In this document: in pieces, positions 1 through 9,351 of the stretch | How positions within the stretch are numbered: the stretch's first letter is position 1 | Layout of the letters: every line of letters starts with the position of its first letter | The notes under the pieces: generated by a model | Seen by the model: the letters and a program-made list of their open reading frames with translations, nothing else | Database searches by the model: none | Told to the model about the DNA's origin: nothing | Source: Enterobacter asburiae | GTDB lineage: Bacteria; Pseudomonadota; Gammaproteobacteria; Enterobacterales; Enterobacteriaceae | Direction: 5' to 3' | Length of the DNA: 64,000 nucleotides | NCBI RefSeq assembly: GCF_007035645.1 | Contig: NZ_AP019632.1 | Span: forward strand, 4,216,001-4,280,000 | Translations under genes and position numbers: made by a program

Positions 1-928
1 AGACGTTAATGCCCGCTTCCTGTAGCTCTCTCACCCGGGTGATGCCGCGGCGCTTCGGATAGTCATCAAAGCGCCCCTGAAGATGAATATTGACCAGCGG
101 GTTAGCGACGAAGTTAATCCCCGACATTTTCAGCAGACGGAAGAGCCGCGAGGTGTAAGCGCCGTTGTAGGAATGCATGGCGGTGGTGTGGCTGGCCGTC
201 ACGCGCGGGCCGATGCCGGCCTCATACGCCAGCATTGCCACTGTCTCGACAAATCGCGACTGCTCGTCGTCGATTTCATCGCAGTGGATATCCAGCGGAC
301 GGTCATATTTCTTCGCCAGTTCAAAAGCGATATGCAGCGACTGCACGCCATACTCGCGGGTGAACTCGAAGTGCGGGATCGCCCCAACCACGTCGGCCCC
401 CAGCCTTAACGCCTCTTCCAGCAGCGCCGTGCCGTTCGGGTAAGAGAGAATACCTTCCTGCGGGAACGCGACGATTTGCAGCGTCACCCACGGGGCAACC
501 TCCTGCTTCACCTCCAGCATCGCCTTCAGGGCGGTGAGCGTCGGGTCGGAGACATCCACATGGGTACGGACAAACTGGATGCCGTTGGCAATTTGCCACT
601 TCAGCGTTTTCCAGGCGCGCGCTTTAACATCCTCATGGCTGAGCAACGCCTTGCGCTCCGCCCAGCGCTCAATGCCTTCGAATAGCGTGCCGGACTGGTT
701 CCAGTTCGGCTCACCCGCGGTCTGGGTCGTATCAAGATGAATATGCGGCTCAATGAACGGCGGGATCGCAAGCCCGCCGCGCGCGTTCAATACTTCATAA
801 CTTTCGGCGTGGGTGTCGTCCATCGGAGTGATGTCACCAAATCGCCCGTTCCCAATGGCGAGCTGCCACAGCCCTTCCCGACCCGGTAAACGAACATTCT
901 GAACAAGCCATAACGGTGCTGTAGACAT
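1..928 (-). CDS. codA: Cytosine deaminase, 3' part outside window
   Basis: Hydrolyses cytosine to uracil and ammonia in the pyrimidine salvage pathway, in the cytoplasm. The visible N-terminal 309 codons read as an amidohydrolase: the metal-binding PHIHLD motif near residue 60, HCDEIDDE near residue 215, and long stretches nearly identical to E. coli CodA ([36 protein letters not shown]). The start ATG at 926-928 follows an AGGGGAAGGG ribosome-binding site. The C-terminus, with the last metal-binding Asp, lies beyond base 1. The gene is divergent from nirB. In K-12, codBA sits near lac and tsgA occupies this place, so the location differs. codB is expected outside the window but cannot be seen. 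Confidence 0.93.
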   Translation of the reverse strand, partial: MSTAPLWLVQNVRLPGREGLWQLAIGNGRFGDITPMDDTHAESYEVLNARGGLAIPPFIEPHIHLDTTQTAGEPNWNQSGTLFEGIERWAERKALLSHEDVKARAWKTLKWQIANGIQFVRTHVDVSDPTLTALKAMLEVKQEVAPWVTLQIVAFPQEGILSYPNGTALLEEALRLGADVVGAIPHFEFTREYGVQSLHIAFELAKKYDRPLDIHCDEIDDEQSRFVETVAMLAYEAGIGPRVTASHTTAMHSYNGAYTSRLFRLLKMSGINFVANPLVNIHLQGRFDDYPKRRGITRVRELQEAGINV

Positions 929-1066
929 ACCCTTCCCCTAAAAAACGCCGCTGATATTCAGGCGTATCGATTTTGGCAAAACCGCCCCTGATTTGTACAC
1001 AAATTCAACGAGCACGAAAAGCCTGCGATTTCCGCCACTTATAAAAATCCTGACAAATCAGTTATA

Positions 1067-1082
1067 TACCACCTAAGGAGTA
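1067..1082 (+). promoter_or_regulatory. NarL/NarP site of nirB promoter
   Basis: TACCACC and AGGAGTA form a 7-2-7 inverted heptamer pair centred at 1074.5. If transcription starts at about 1144, the centre lies at -69.5, the position of the NarL/NarP site in the E. coli nirB promoter. It implies nitrate/nitrite control through the two-component regulators. Spacing and sequence are seen; binding is inferred from the known homologue. Confidence 0.8.
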
Positions 1083-1095
1083 GGCGAAGACGTAT

Positions 1096-1144
1096 TTGAT
1101 TTGCATCAATAAGCGCCCCTGCTGAATCGTTAAGGTAGGCAATA
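1096..1144 (+). promoter_or_regulatory. nirB promoter with consensus FNR site
   Basis: TTGATTTGCATCAA at 1096-1109 is a perfect FNR palindrome (TTGAT-N4-ATCAA). A -10-like TAAGGT lies at 1131-1136. A start at about 1144 puts the FNR site at -41.5, the class II activator position. The whole region closely matches the E. coli nirB promoter, which is FNR-dependent and anaerobically induced, so nirBD here should be switched on without oxygen. Confidence 0.9.
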
Positions 1145-1167
1145 ATAGAAAAGAAATCGAGGCAATA

Positions 1168-3711
1168 ATGAGCAAAGTCAGACTCGCTATCATCGGTAAC
1201 GGCATGGTCGGCCACCGCTTTATCGAGGATCTTCTCGATAAGGCCGATGCTGAGCAGTTCGATATTACCGTGTTCTGTGAAGAACCCCGCAAGGCGTACG
1301 ACCGTGTGCACCTGTCTTCCTACTTTTCCCATCATACCGCCGAAGAGCTCTCTCTGGTGCGCGAAGGTTTCTACGAGAAGCATGGCGTAAAAGTGCTGGT
1401 GGGCGAACGCGCTATCACCATCAACCGTCAGGAAAAAGTGATCCACTCCAGCGCCGGGCGTACGGTTTTTTACGACAAGCTGATCATGGCGACGGGCTCC
1501 TATCCGTGGATCCCGCCGATCAAAGGCTCGGAAACTCAGGATTGCTTCGTCTACCGTACCATTGAAGACCTCAACGCCATCGAATCCTGCGCCCGTCGCA
1601 GCCGTCGCGGCGCGGTCGTCGGCGGCGGCCTGCTGGGTCTGGAAGCGGCAGGCGCGCTGAAAAACCTCGGCGTTGAAACCCACGTCATCGAATTTGCCCC
1701 GATGCTGATGGCCGAACAGCTCGACCACATGGGCGGTGACCAGCTGCGTCGTAAAATCGAAAGCATGGGCGTGAAGGTTCACACCAGCAAGAACACCAAA
1801 GAGATCGTTCAGGAAGGGACTGAAGCGCGCAAAACCATGCGCTTTGCCGACGGCAGCGAGCTGGAAGTGGACTTCATCGTCTTCTCCACCGGTATTCGTC
1901 CGCGCGACAAGCTGGCGACCCAGTGCGGGCTGGCCGTGGCGCAGCGCGGCGGGATCATGATCAACGACGCCTGCCAGACCTCCGATCCGGATATCTACGC
2001 GATTGGCGAATGCGCCAGCTGGAATAACCGCGTATACGGTCTGGTGGCGCCGGGCTACAAAATGGCGCAGGTCGCCGTGGACCATATCCTCGGCAGCGAA
2101 AACGCGTTTACCGGTGCAGACATGAGCGCCAAGCTGAAGCTGCTGGGCGTGGACGTGGGCGGTATTGGCGATGCGCATGGCCGCACGCCCGGCGCTCGCA
2201 GCTATGTCTATCTCGACGAAAGCAAAGAAGTCTACAAACGCCTCATCGTCAGCCAGGACAACAAAACCCTGCTCGGCGCGGTGCTGGTGGGCGACACCAG
2301 CGACTTCGGCAACCTGCTCCAGCTGGTGCTGAACGCCATCGAACTGCCGGAAAACCCGGACGCGCTGATCCTCCCGGCGCACGCGTCCAGCGGCAAGCCG
2401 TCTATCGGCGTGGATAAACTGCCGGACAGCGCGCAGATTTGCTCCTGCTTCGACGTCACCAAAGGCATGCTAATCTCCGCCATCAACAAAGGCTGCCACA
2501 CAGTTGCGGCGCTGAAAGCGGAAACCAAAGCCGGTACCGGCTGCGGCGGCTGTATTCCGCTGGTCACTCAGGTGCTGAACGCCGAACTGGCGAAACAGGG
2601 CATCGAAGTGAACAACAACCTGTGCGAGCACTTCGCGTATTCTCGCCAGGAGCTGTATCACCTGATCCGCGTGGAAGGCATCAAGTCCTTCGACGAACTG
2701 CTGGCGAAACACGGCCAGGGCTACGGCTGCGAAGTGTGTAAACCGACCGTCGGCTCCCTGCTGGCCTCCTGCTGGAACGAGTACGTACTCAAGCCGGAAC
2801 ACACGCCGCTACAGGACACCAACGACAACTTTCTGGCGAACATCCAGAAAGACGGCACCTACTCCGTTATTCCACGCTCAGCCGGTGGCGAAATCACGCC
2901 GGAAGGGCTGGTCGCCGTGGGTCGTATTGCGCGTGAATTTAACCTCTACACCAAAATTACCGGCTCCCAGCGTATCGGCCTGTTTGGCGCGCAGAAAGAC
3001 GATCTGCCGGAAATCTGGCGTCAGCTGATTGAAGCGGGCTTCGAAACCGGTCACGCGTACGCCAAAGCGCTGCGCATGGCGAAAACCTGCGTGGGAAGCA
3101 CCTGGTGCCGCTACGGCGTCGGCGACAGCGTGGGCTTCGGCGTGGAGCTGGAAAACCGCTACAAAGGCATCCGCACCCCGCACAAGATGAAGTTTGGCGT
3201 CTCCGGCTGTACCCGCGAATGTGCGGAAGCGCAGGGTAAAGACGTAGGTATTATCGCCACCGAAAAAGGCTGGAACCTGTACGTCTGCGGCAACGGCGGG
3301 ATGAAGCCACGCCACGCGGACCTGCTGGCGGCGGATCTCGATCGCGACACGCTGGTTCAGTATCTCGACCGCTTCATGATGTTCTATATCCGCACCGCCG
3401 ATAAGCTGACCCGTACCGCCTCCTGGCTCGATAACCTGGAAGGCGGCATCGACTACCTGAAAGCGGTGATCATCGACGACAAGCTGGGGCTGAACGAGCA
3501 TCTGGAAGCCGAGATGGCGCGCCTGCGCGAGGCGGTGATCTGCGAGTGGACGGAAACCGTCAACACCCCGGCGGCGCAGACGCGCTTCAAACACTTTATC
3601 AACAGCACCCAGCGCGACCCGAACGTACAGGTTGTACCGGAGCGTGAACAGCATCGTCCGGCGACACCGTATGAACGTATTCCGGTCACGCTGGTGGAGG
3701 AAAACGCATGA
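1168..3711 (+). CDS. nirB: NADH-dependent nitrite reductase, large subunit
   Basis: Cytoplasmic siroheme enzyme that reduces nitrite to ammonia with NADH during anaerobic growth. 847 residues, the family length. Order of domains: FAD-binding fold (GNGMVG at 10-15), NADH-binding fold (VVGGGLLGLEAAG near 150), a Bfd-like [2Fe-2S] domain with Cys425, Cys427, Cys459 and Cys462, then the ferredoxin half-domain and the siroheme/[4Fe-4S] domain with Cys641, Cys647, Cys681 and Cys685. All ligands are present, so the enzyme looks intact. An ATGA overlap couples it to nirD. Siroheme comes from CysG, encoded just downstream. Confidence 0.98.
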   Translation: MSKVRLAIIGNGMVGHRFIEDLLDKADAEQFDITVFCEEPRKAYDRVHLSSYFSHHTAEELSLVREGFYEKHGVKVLVGERAITINRQEKVIHSSAGRTVFYDKLIMATGSYPWIPPIKGSETQDCFVYRTIEDLNAIESCARRSRRGAVVGGGLLGLEAAGALKNLGVETHVIEFAPMLMAEQLDHMGGDQLRRKIESMGVKVHTSKNTKEIVQEGTEARKTMRFADGSELEVDFIVFSTGIRPRDKLATQCGLAVAQRGGIMINDACQTSDPDIYAIGECASWNNRVYGLVAPGYKMAQVAVDHILGSENAFTGADMSAKLKLLGVDVGGIGDAHGRTPGARSYVYLDESKEVYKRLIVSQDNKTLLGAVLVGDTSDFGNLLQLVLNAIELPENPDALILPAHASSGKPSIGVDKLPDSAQICSCFDVTKGMLISAINKGCHTVAALKAETKAGTGCGGCIPLVTQVLNAELAKQGIEVNNNLCEHFAYSRQELYHLIRVEGIKSFDELLAKHGQGYGCEVCKPTVGSLLASCWNEYVLKPEHTPLQDTNDNFLANIQKDGTYSVIPRSAGGEITPEGLVAVGRIAREFNLYTKITGSQRIGLFGAQKDDLPEIWRQLIEAGFETGHAYAKALRMAKTCVGSTWCRYGVGDSVGFGVELENRYKGIRTPHKMKFGVSGCTRECAEAQGKDVGIIATEKGWNLYVCGNGGMKPRHADLLAADLDRDTLVQYLDRFMMFYIRTADKLTRTASWLDNLEGGIDYLKAVIIDDKLGLNEHLEAEMARLREAVICEWTETVNTPAAQTRFKHFINSTQRDPNVQVVPEREQHRPATPYERIPVTLVEENA

Positions 3712-4034
3712 GCCAGTGGATAAACATTTGCGATATTAACGACATCATCCCGGCCACCGGCGTATGCGCGCTGCTGGGCAGCGAGCAGGTTGCGATTTTC
3801 CGCCCTCGCCACGATGAACAGGTTTTTGCCATCAGCAATATCGACCCGTTCTTCGAGGCCAGCGTGCTTTCCCGCGGACTGATTGCCGAGCATCAGGGCG
3901 AACTGTGGGTCGCCAGCCCGCTGAAAAAGCAGCGTTTCCGCTTAAGCGACGGCTACTGCATGGAAGATGAGAGTCATTCAGTGAAGCACTATGACGTTCG
4001 CGTGAAGGACGGCAAGGTGCAGCTGAAAGGCTGA
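3708..4034 (+). CDS. nirD: Nitrite reductase, small subunit
   Basis: Small subunit of the NADH-nitrite reductase, needed for NirB activity. 108 residues, as in E. coli. It has a Rieske-like fold without the Cys/His cluster ligands, typical of NirD. It overlaps the nirB stop by four bases (ATGA), so translation is probably coupled. The next gene is cysG; the nitrite channel gene nirC, which follows nirD in E. coli and Salmonella, is absent. Confidence 0.97.
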   Translation: MSQWINICDINDIIPATGVCALLGSEQVAIFRPRHDEQVFAISNIDPFFEASVLSRGLIAEHQGELWVASPLKKQRFRLSDGYCMEDESHSVKHYDVRVKDGKVQLKG

Positions 4035-4169
4035 TCCCCCGCCTTTTCAATACGAAAAGCTTATGACCCCTTATGGGTAACGGCAGGAAAAACCGTATGT
4101 TTTGTACGATTCCTGCTGTTATCCTGACGTCAATTCTTACCCCCTCCATGAAAGCTGCGAGGTAACGTC
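4035..4169 (+). other. nirD-cysG gap with long hairpin, no nirC
   Basis: This 135 bp gap replaces nirC. GCAGGAA (4083-4089) pairs with TTCCTGC (4110-4116), and inside the loop CGTA (4094-4097) pairs with TACG (4105-4108), giving a two-part hairpin. A smaller ACCC/GGGT stem lies just before it. There is no U-run, so it is not a standard terminator; it could be an attenuator, a processing site or a scar. AGGTAACGTC directly ahead of the cysG GTG resembles the usual cysG ribosome-binding region. Confidence 0.45.
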
Positions 4170-5543
4170 GTGGATCACCTGCCGATTTTCTGTCAATTAC
4201 GCAACCGCGACTGCCTGCTCGTGGGCGGCGGCGACGTGGCTGAACGCAAAGCGCGCCTGCTGCTAGAGGCTGGCGCCCGGCTCACCGTCAATGCCCTCAC
4301 CTTCGCCCCACAGTTTGAGGTCTGGGCTCAGGAAGGGATGCTCACGCTGGAACAGGGTGAGTTTGATGAATCCCTGCTCGATACCTGCTGGCTGACGATT
4401 GCCGCAACGGACGACGATGAAGTGAACCAGCGCGTCAGCGACGCCTGCGAAGCGCGTCGAATCTTCTGCAACGTGGTGGATGCGCCGAAAGAGGCCAGCT
4501 TTATCATGCCCTCGATTATCGACCGCTCGCCGCTGATGATTGCGGTATCGTCCGGCGGACGCTCGCCGGTTCTCGCCCGCCTGCTGCGGGAAAAGCTGGA
4601 GGCCGTGCTGCCGCAGCACCTTGGTCAGATTGCGCATTACGCCGGGCAGCTCCGCTCCCGCGTGAAGCAAACCTTCTCGACCGTGGGCGAGCGCCGTCGC
4701 TTCTGGGAAAAATTCTTTGTGAACGACAGGCTGGCGCAGTCGCTGGCGAATCAGGACACCAAAGCCGTTGAAGAGACGACCGAACAGCTGCTCAGCGAGC
4801 CGCTGGACCATCGCGGTGAAGTGGTGCTGGTGGGCGCAGGCCCCGGCGATGCGGGCTTGCTGACGCTGAAAGGGCTACAGCAGATCCAGCAGGCCGATAC
4901 CGTGGTTTACGATCGCCTGGTCTCCGATGACATCATGAACCTGGTACGCCGCGATGCCGACCGCGTATTCGTTGGAAAACGGGCGGGCTATCACTGCGTG
5001 CCGCAGGAGGAGATTAACCAGATCCTGCTGCGCGAGGCGCAGAAAGGTAAGCGCGTGGTGCGCCTTAAGGGTGGCGATCCGTTTATCTTTGGTCGCGGCG
5101 GCGAGGAGCTGGAAACCCTGTGTGACGCGGGCATTCCGTTCTCCGTGGTGCCGGGCATTACGGCGGCATCCGGCTGCTCAGCTTACTCTGGCATTCCGCT
5201 GACCCACCGCGACTATGCCCAGAGCGTGCGTCTGGTGACGGGCCATCTGAAAACCGGCTGCGAGCTGGACTGGCATAACCTGGCCGCGGAAAAGCAGACG
5301 CTGGTCTTCTACATGGGGCTGAACCAGGCCGCGACGATTCAGGCGAAGCTGCTGGAGCACGGCATGGAGGCTGATATGCCGGTTGCGCTGGTGGAAAACG
5401 GTACGTCCATCAAGCAACGCGTAGTGGATGGCGTACTGACGCAGCTCGGTGAACTGGCGCAGCAGGTCGAAAGCCCGGCGCTGATTGTGGTGGGTCGCGT
5501 GGTTGAGCTGCGCGATAAGCTGAACTGGTTCTCAAATCACTAA
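4170..5543 (+). CDS. cysG: Siroheme synthase (trifunctional)
   Basis: Makes siroheme from uroporphyrinogen III through SAM-dependent bis-methylation, NAD-dependent dehydrogenation and ferrochelation. 457 residues, identical in length to E. coli CysG. The N-terminal dehydrogenase/chelatase half has [11 protein letters not shown] near residue 17 and the serine-containing [16 protein letters not shown] loop; the C-terminal methyltransferase half starts near residue 216 with [15 protein letters not shown] and carries the [13 protein letters not shown] motif. The start is GTG, as in E. coli, after AGGTAAC. It supplies cofactor to NirB and to sulfite reductase. Without nirC it may be transcribed from nirBD or from a promoter in the gap. 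Confidence 0.98.
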   Translation: MDHLPIFCQLRNRDCLLVGGGDVAERKARLLLEAGARLTVNALTFAPQFEVWAQEGMLTLEQGEFDESLLDTCWLTIAATDDDEVNQRVSDACEARRIFCNVVDAPKEASFIMPSIIDRSPLMIAVSSGGRSPVLARLLREKLEAVLPQHLGQIAHYAGQLRSRVKQTFSTVGERRRFWEKFFVNDRLAQSLANQDTKAVEETTEQLLSEPLDHRGEVVLVGAGPGDAGLLTLKGLQQIQQADTVVYDRLVSDDIMNLVRRDADRVFVGKRAGYHCVPQEEINQILLREAQKGKRVVRLKGGDPFIFGRGGEELETLCDAGIPFSVVPGITAASGCSAYSGIPLTHRDYAQSVRLVTGHLKTGCELDWHNLAAEKQTLVFYMGLNQAATIQAKLLEHGMEADMPVALVENGTSIKQRVVDGVLTQLGELAQQVESPALIVVGRVVELRDKLNWFSNH

Positions 5544-5561
5544 CGCATATTCTTCCTTTGC

Positions 5562-5594
5562 GGAGTAGTCCTTATGCGGACTACTCCCCTCTTA
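5562..5594 (+). terminator. Probable cysG terminator
   Basis: A perfect 10-bp stem, GGAGTAGTCC (5562-5571) with GGACTACTCC (5578-5587) and a 6-base loop, begins 18 bases after the cysG stop. The following tract (CCTCTT) is only partly T-rich, so termination may be incomplete. Confidence 0.65.
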
Positions 5595-5686
5595 CCGCTG
5601 TCGATAACATACCGCCCCGAAGTGGAATTTCTCCCTTTATTCCCCTGAGTTACATCCAACTTTCGTTTTTAAGACAAGGAATGCGT

Positions 5687-5857
5687 ATGTTCAAACTGGC
5701 AAAAGCCGCCGTTCTGGTTGGCCTGTTATCGACTCTGACTGCCTGTACCGGTCATGTACAGAACACCAAAAATAACTGCAGCTACGATTACCTGCTGCAC
5801 CCGGCGATCTCCATTTCGAAGATCATCGGCGGTTGCGGCCCGGCGGCGCAGCAGTAA
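5687..5857 (+). CDS. yhfL: Small lipoprotein YhfL
   Basis: 56-residue predicted lipoprotein of unknown function. An N-terminal signal segment (residues 3-19) ends in the lipobox LTAC with Cys20. The mature part is only about 37 residues and strongly resembles E. coli YhfL (NCSYDYLLHPAISISKIIGG). Asp is absent at position +2 (CTGH), which favours outer-membrane sorting. I chose the ATG at 5687, not 5681 or the upstream in-frame ATG at 5558, because AGGA at 5677-5680 then has ideal spacing. It follows cysG as in E. coli and has its own terminator. Confidence 0.9.
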   Translation: MFKLAKAAVLVGLLSTLTACTGHVQNTKNNCSYDYLLHPAISISKIIGGCGPAAQQ

Positions 5858-5872
5858 GCGTTTTTCAGGCGT

Positions 5873-5901
5873 AAAAAAACCGGGAATTTCCCGGTTTTTT
5901 A
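5873..5901 (+). terminator. yhfL terminator
   Basis: AAAACCGGGAA/TTCCCGGTTTTTT forms an almost perfect palindrome with a T-run, 15 bases after the yhfL stop. The A-run on the other side means it could also stop traffic from trpS. Confidence 0.9.
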
Positions 5902-5916
5902 GTTTAGGGACGTGCG

Positions 5917-5995
5917 GCCTGATGCCCTCACCCTGACCCTCTCCCACAGGGAGAGGGAACAAACCCTAAAAACGGTAACGCTGTTACCGTTTTGC
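5917..5995 (-). repeat. Composite repeat 1 with trpS terminator
   Basis: Copy 1 of a roughly 80 bp unit found five times in the window. The left part, 5919-5960, is TGATGCCCTCACCC plus a CCCTCTCCC/GGGAGAGGG hairpin. The right part, 5968-5995, is a terminator hairpin AAAACGGTAAC/GTTACCGTTTT next to the trpS stop at 6002. It lies between convergent yhfL and trpS. Nearly identical to the copy at 50230. Confidence 0.85.
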
Positions 5996-6001
5996 TTTTA
6001 C

Positions 6002-7006
6002 CTACGGTTTACCCACAAACCCAATCGCTTCGTACACCGCTTTCAGGGTTTCGGACGCGCGCGCGCTGGCTTTTTCCGCGCCGTCTTTCATCACCTTCTG
6101 CAGGAAAGCTTCGTCGTTACGGTAGCGGTGATAACGCTCCTGCAGCTCGGTAAGCATGCCGGAAACGGCGTCTGCCACTTCACCTTTCAGGTGGCCGTAC
6201 ATCTTGCCTTCGAAGTGTTTTTCCAGTTCAGGAATGCTCTGGCCGGTCACGCCGGAGAGGATATCCAGCAGGTTGGAGACGCCCGCTTTGTTCTGCACGT
6301 CGTAGCGCACTACAGGCGGCTCGTCGGAGTCGGTGACTGCGCGCTTGAGCTTTTTGACGACGGATTTCGGATCTTCCAGCAGGCCGATAACGTTGTTGCG
6401 GTTATCGTCAGACTTGGACATCTTCTTGGTCGGCTCCAGCAGCGACATCACGCGCGCACCGGACTTCGGAATGAATGGCTCTGGCACTTTAAACACATCG
6501 CCGTAAATCGCGTTAAAGCGCTGGGCGATATCGCGGCTCAGCTCCAGGTGCTGCTTCTGGTCTTCACCTACCGGTACCTGGTTGGTTTGATACAGCAGGA
6601 TGTCCGCCGCCATCAGCACCGGATAGTCGAACAGACCGGCGTTGATGTTTTCAGAGTAGCGCGCGGATTTATCCTTGAACTGGGTCATACGGCTCAGCTC
6701 GCCGAAATAGGTGTAGCAGTTCAGCGCCCAGCCCAGCTGCGCGTGCTCCGGCACGTGAGACTGAACGAAAATGGTGCTCTTCTCAGGATCGATGCCGCAG
6801 GCCAGGTACAGCGCCAGGGTGTCCAGGGTGGCTTTACGCAGCTTCTCAGGATCCTGACGCGCGGTAATCGCATGGAGATCGACGATGCAGTAAATGCAAT
6901 GGTACTCATCCTGCATGCTGACCCACTGACGTAACGCACCCATGTAGTTACCAATGGTCAATTCACCTGAAGGCTGTGCGCCACTAAAAACGATGGGCTT
7001 AGTCAT
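6002..7006 (-). CDS. trpS: Tryptophanyl-tRNA synthetase
   Basis: Charges tRNA-Trp with tryptophan in the cytoplasm. 334 residues, class I fold: the HIGH-type signature TIGN at residues 17-20 and the KMSKS loop at 195-199, plus the tryptophan-pocket region with SRMTQFKDK near 105. Last gene of the aroK-trpS run, overlapping gph by 8 bases. It is followed directly by the terminator inside composite repeat 1. In K-12 the frl and yhf genes lie between yhfL and trpS; here they are absent. Confidence 0.98.
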   Translation of the reverse strand: MTKPIVFSGAQPSGELTIGNYMGALRQWVSMQDEYHCIYCIVDLHAITARQDPEKLRKATLDTLALYLACGIDPEKSTIFVQSHVPEHAQLGWALNCYTYFGELSRMTQFKDKSARYSENINAGLFDYPVLMAADILLYQTNQVPVGEDQKQHLELSRDIAQRFNAIYGDVFKVPEPFIPKSGARVMSLLEPTKKMSKSDDNRNNVIGLLEDPKSVVKKLKRAVTDSDEPPVVRYDVQNKAGVSNLLDILSGVTGQSIPELEKHFEGKMYGHLKGEVADAVSGMLTELQERYHRYRNDEAFLQKVMKDGAEKASARASETLKAVYEAIGFVGKP

Positions 7007-7760
7007 TATTCAATTCCTGATGTTCACTGTGCGAAAGCCCGAGTGCGGGCAACAAATCTTTGAAGTGGTCGAAGACCACATCCGGCTCACTTAATGTGAT
7101 GGCTTCACCGTAGTTGTAGCCATAGGTTAATCCGACGGAAGGACACCCAGCCGCTCGGGCAGCCAGAATATCGTTGCGCGAATCCCCGACAAAGAGCAGC
7201 TCCGCAGGCGTTAAGGATAATTTTCCTGCCACCAGCAACAGCGGTTCCGGATGCGGCTTTTTGTTCTGTACGTCGTCGCCGCCCACAATCACGGAGAAAT
7301 ACTTCGCGATATCGAGCGCTTCCAGCAGCGGTGCAACAAACGGCGTCGGTTTGTTGGTCACCAGCCCCAGCGGAATGCCCTTCGCGTGCAGCGCGCTCAG
7401 CGTTTCCTGAACGTCCGGGAACAGGAAGCTGCCCTCCTCGACGGTCTCTTCGTAGAAACGATCGAACAGTTTGCGCAGAATCCGCAGCTGTTCATCCTTA
7501 GGGATGTCAGCGTGGTCAACGCTCGGTTTACCCTGCGCGGAACGCTGCGACGTGCGCTCCTGACGCGCCCACGTCAACGCGCGCTCCATCAGGACATCGG
7601 CGCCGTTGCCAATCCACGTTACCACGCGCTCTTCTCCCGCAACGGGGAGTTCAAGGGCGTACAGCGCCTGGTCTACGGCGCTCGTTAAGCCCGGCGCGCT
7701 GTCGACCAGCGTGCCGTCGAGGTCAAATGCCACACCCCGAATTGCCTGCAATTTATCCAT
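6999..7760 (-). CDS. gph: Phosphoglycolate phosphatase
   Basis: HAD-family phosphatase that removes phosphoglycolate arising from repair of oxidised DNA ends. 253 residues (E. coli 252). The nucleophile motif [10 protein letters not shown] sits near residue 13, the Thr/Ser motif at LVTNKPT, and the acidic motif at [12 protein letters not shown]. It overlaps rpe by 8 bases at its start and trpS by 8 at its end, so the three are translated from one message, as in the dam super-operon of E. coli. Confidence 0.96.
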   Translation of the reverse strand: MDKLQAIRGVAFDLDGTLVDSAPGLTSAVDQALYALELPVAGEERVVTWIGNGADVLMERALTWARQERTSQRSAQGKPSVDHADIPKDEQLRILRKLFDRFYEETVEEGSFLFPDVQETLSALHAKGIPLGLVTNKPTPFVAPLLEALDIAKYFSVIVGGDDVQNKKPHPEPLLLVAGKLSLTPAELLFVGDSRNDILAARAAGCPSVGLTYGYNYGEAITLSEPDVVFDHFKDLLPALGLSHSEHQELNND

Positions 7761-8430
7761 GACTTACCTTCGCCAGCTCACGGCGCATTTCATCAATGAC
7801 TTTTTTGTAATCCGGTTGGTCGAAAATTGCCGAACCTGCAACGAACATATCCGCGCCGGCTGCCGCAATTTCACCAATGTTATTTACTTTCACACCGCCG
7901 TCCACTTCCAGGCGAATATCGTAACCTGACTCATCAATACGACGGCGCACTTCACGCAGCTTATCCAGCGTGTGGGGAATGAACGACTGACCGCCAAAGC
8001 CCGGGTTAACGGACATCAGCAGAATCACGTCCAGCTTGTCCATGACATAGTCGAGATAGCTCAGCGGCGTGGCCGGGTTAAACACCAGGCCCGCCTTACA
8101 GCCGTTCTCTTTGATCAGCTGCAGCGTGCGGTCCACGTGTTCAGAGGCTTCCGGATGGAAAGTGATGATGCTGGCACCCGCTGCGGCGAAGTCAGGCACG
8201 ATGCGATCAACAGGCTTAACCATCAGGTGAACGTCGATCGGCGCGGTAATGCCATAGTTGCGTAATGCCTTGAGCACCATTGGGCCAATGGTCAGGTTAG
8301 GGACGTAGTGGTTGTCCATAACGTCGAAATGGACGACATCTGCGCCAGCCGCGAGAGCTTTGGCGGTGTCTTCACCCAGGCGGGCAAAATCGGCCGACAG
8401 AATTGAGGGAGCAATCAAAAACTGTTTCAT
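7753..8430 (-). CDS. rpe: Ribulose-phosphate 3-epimerase
   Basis: Interconverts ribulose-5-phosphate and xylulose-5-phosphate in the pentose phosphate pathway. 225 residues, a TIM barrel. Metal and catalytic residues are visible in the motifs SILSADFA (start), [32 protein letters not shown] and LEVDGGVK. The start ATG follows AAGGAGAAG. It lies between dam and gph in the usual order. Confidence 0.97.
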   Translation of the reverse strand: MKQFLIAPSILSADFARLGEDTAKALAAGADVVHFDVMDNHYVPNLTIGPMVLKALRNYGITAPIDVHLMVKPVDRIVPDFAAAGASIITFHPEASEHVDRTLQLIKENGCKAGLVFNPATPLSYLDYVMDKLDVILLMSVNPGFGGQSFIPHTLDKLREVRRRIDESGYDIRLEVDGGVKVNNIGEIAAAGADMFVAGSAIFDQPDYKKVIDEMRRELAKVSHG

Positions 8431-8471
8431 CCGCTTCTCCTTGAAATGTGTTTACCGGCGGGCAAAACGGC

Positions 8472-9284
8472 TCAGGGGCGATAAAGAGCCAGAAGTTCGT
8501 CCACCTTTTTACGTGTGCCGCCGTTGCTGCTAATGCTACGCCGCACTTTGACCTGAAAATGCTTCGCGGCTTTATACCATTCGCGCGTATCAGGCGTGTC
8601 GTGATTCGAAATTAACACCGGAATTCTTTTGCTGACCAGCTTTTCTGCCATCTCCGCCAGACGGGCCTGTTCGGCCGGGCTGAAGCTGTTGGTGTGATAA
8701 GCGGTGAAATTCGCCGTTGCAGACAGTGGTGCGTAAGGCGGGTCACAGTAAACCACCGAGTTTACGCCTGCCAGCTCCATACACTCTTCATAGGAGAGGC
8801 AATGAAACTCTGCGTTCTGCGCTTTTTCGGCAAAGTGGTACAGCTCGTCCTGCGGGAAATACGGGCGCTTATAGCGACCAAACGGCACGTTAAACTCCCC
8901 GCGCAGGTTATAGCGGCACAGGCCGTTGTAACCATGACGGTTGAGATAGAGGAACAGCAGCGCCCGACGGAACGGATCCTGACTCTGATTAAACTCAGTG
9001 CGGAACTGGTAGTAAACGTCCGGCTGATTGTTCTCCGGCGTAAACAGTTTGCGCGCCTCTGCGACATACTCTTCGGTACGCAGCTTAACAATGTTATAGA
9101 GGCTGATGAGGTCGTTGTTGATATCCGCCAGGATATAACGAGAAAAATCGGTGTTCAGGAACACCGATCCTGCGCCCACGAAAGGCTCGATTAGACACTC
9201 GCCTTTTGGCAGGTGCTTTTTAATATCATCGAGCAGGGGGTATTTCCCCCCTGCCCATTTCAGAAAAGCGCGATTTTTTTTCAT
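8472..9284 (-). CDS. dam: DNA adenine methyltransferase (GATC)
   Basis: Methylates adenine in GATC and guides mismatch repair, replication timing and gene switching. 270 residues: the SAM-binding FLKWAGGKYPLL motif at 7-18, VEPF-like EPFVGAGS at 33-40, and the catalytic DPPY at 181-184. The C-terminus stops at LLALYRP, about eight residues earlier than E. coli Dam (278); the removed tail lies outside the catalytic motifs, so activity is expected. Preceded by damX and followed 41 bases later by rpe. Confidence 0.97.
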   Translation of the reverse strand: MKKNRAFLKWAGGKYPLLDDIKKHLPKGECLIEPFVGAGSVFLNTDFSRYILADINNDLISLYNIVKLRTEEYVAEARKLFTPENNQPDVYYQFRTEFNQSQDPFRRALLFLYLNRHGYNGLCRYNLRGEFNVPFGRYKRPYFPQDELYHFAEKAQNAEFHCLSYEECMELAGVNSVVYCDPPYAPLSATANFTAYHTNSFSPAEQARLAEMAEKLVSKRIPVLISNHDTPDTREWYKAAKHFQVKVRRSISSNGGTRKKVDELLALYRP

Positions 9285-9351
9285 GCTGACTAACTGATTA
9301 CACCTTCTCCGGCTGTGGAGAAAGCTCCGACAGCATCCTGCGCTTTAAACA

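Noticed and set aside
1039..2382. 447-codon open frame antisense to nirB
   Set aside because: nirB is certain on the other strand; the frame has no family motifs. Strong third-position GC bias makes long antisense frames common here.
5912..6934. 340-codon plus-strand frame opposite trpS
   Set aside because: It covers a composite repeat and then the complement of trpS; low-complexity His/Gln/Val-rich translation and no ribosome-binding site.
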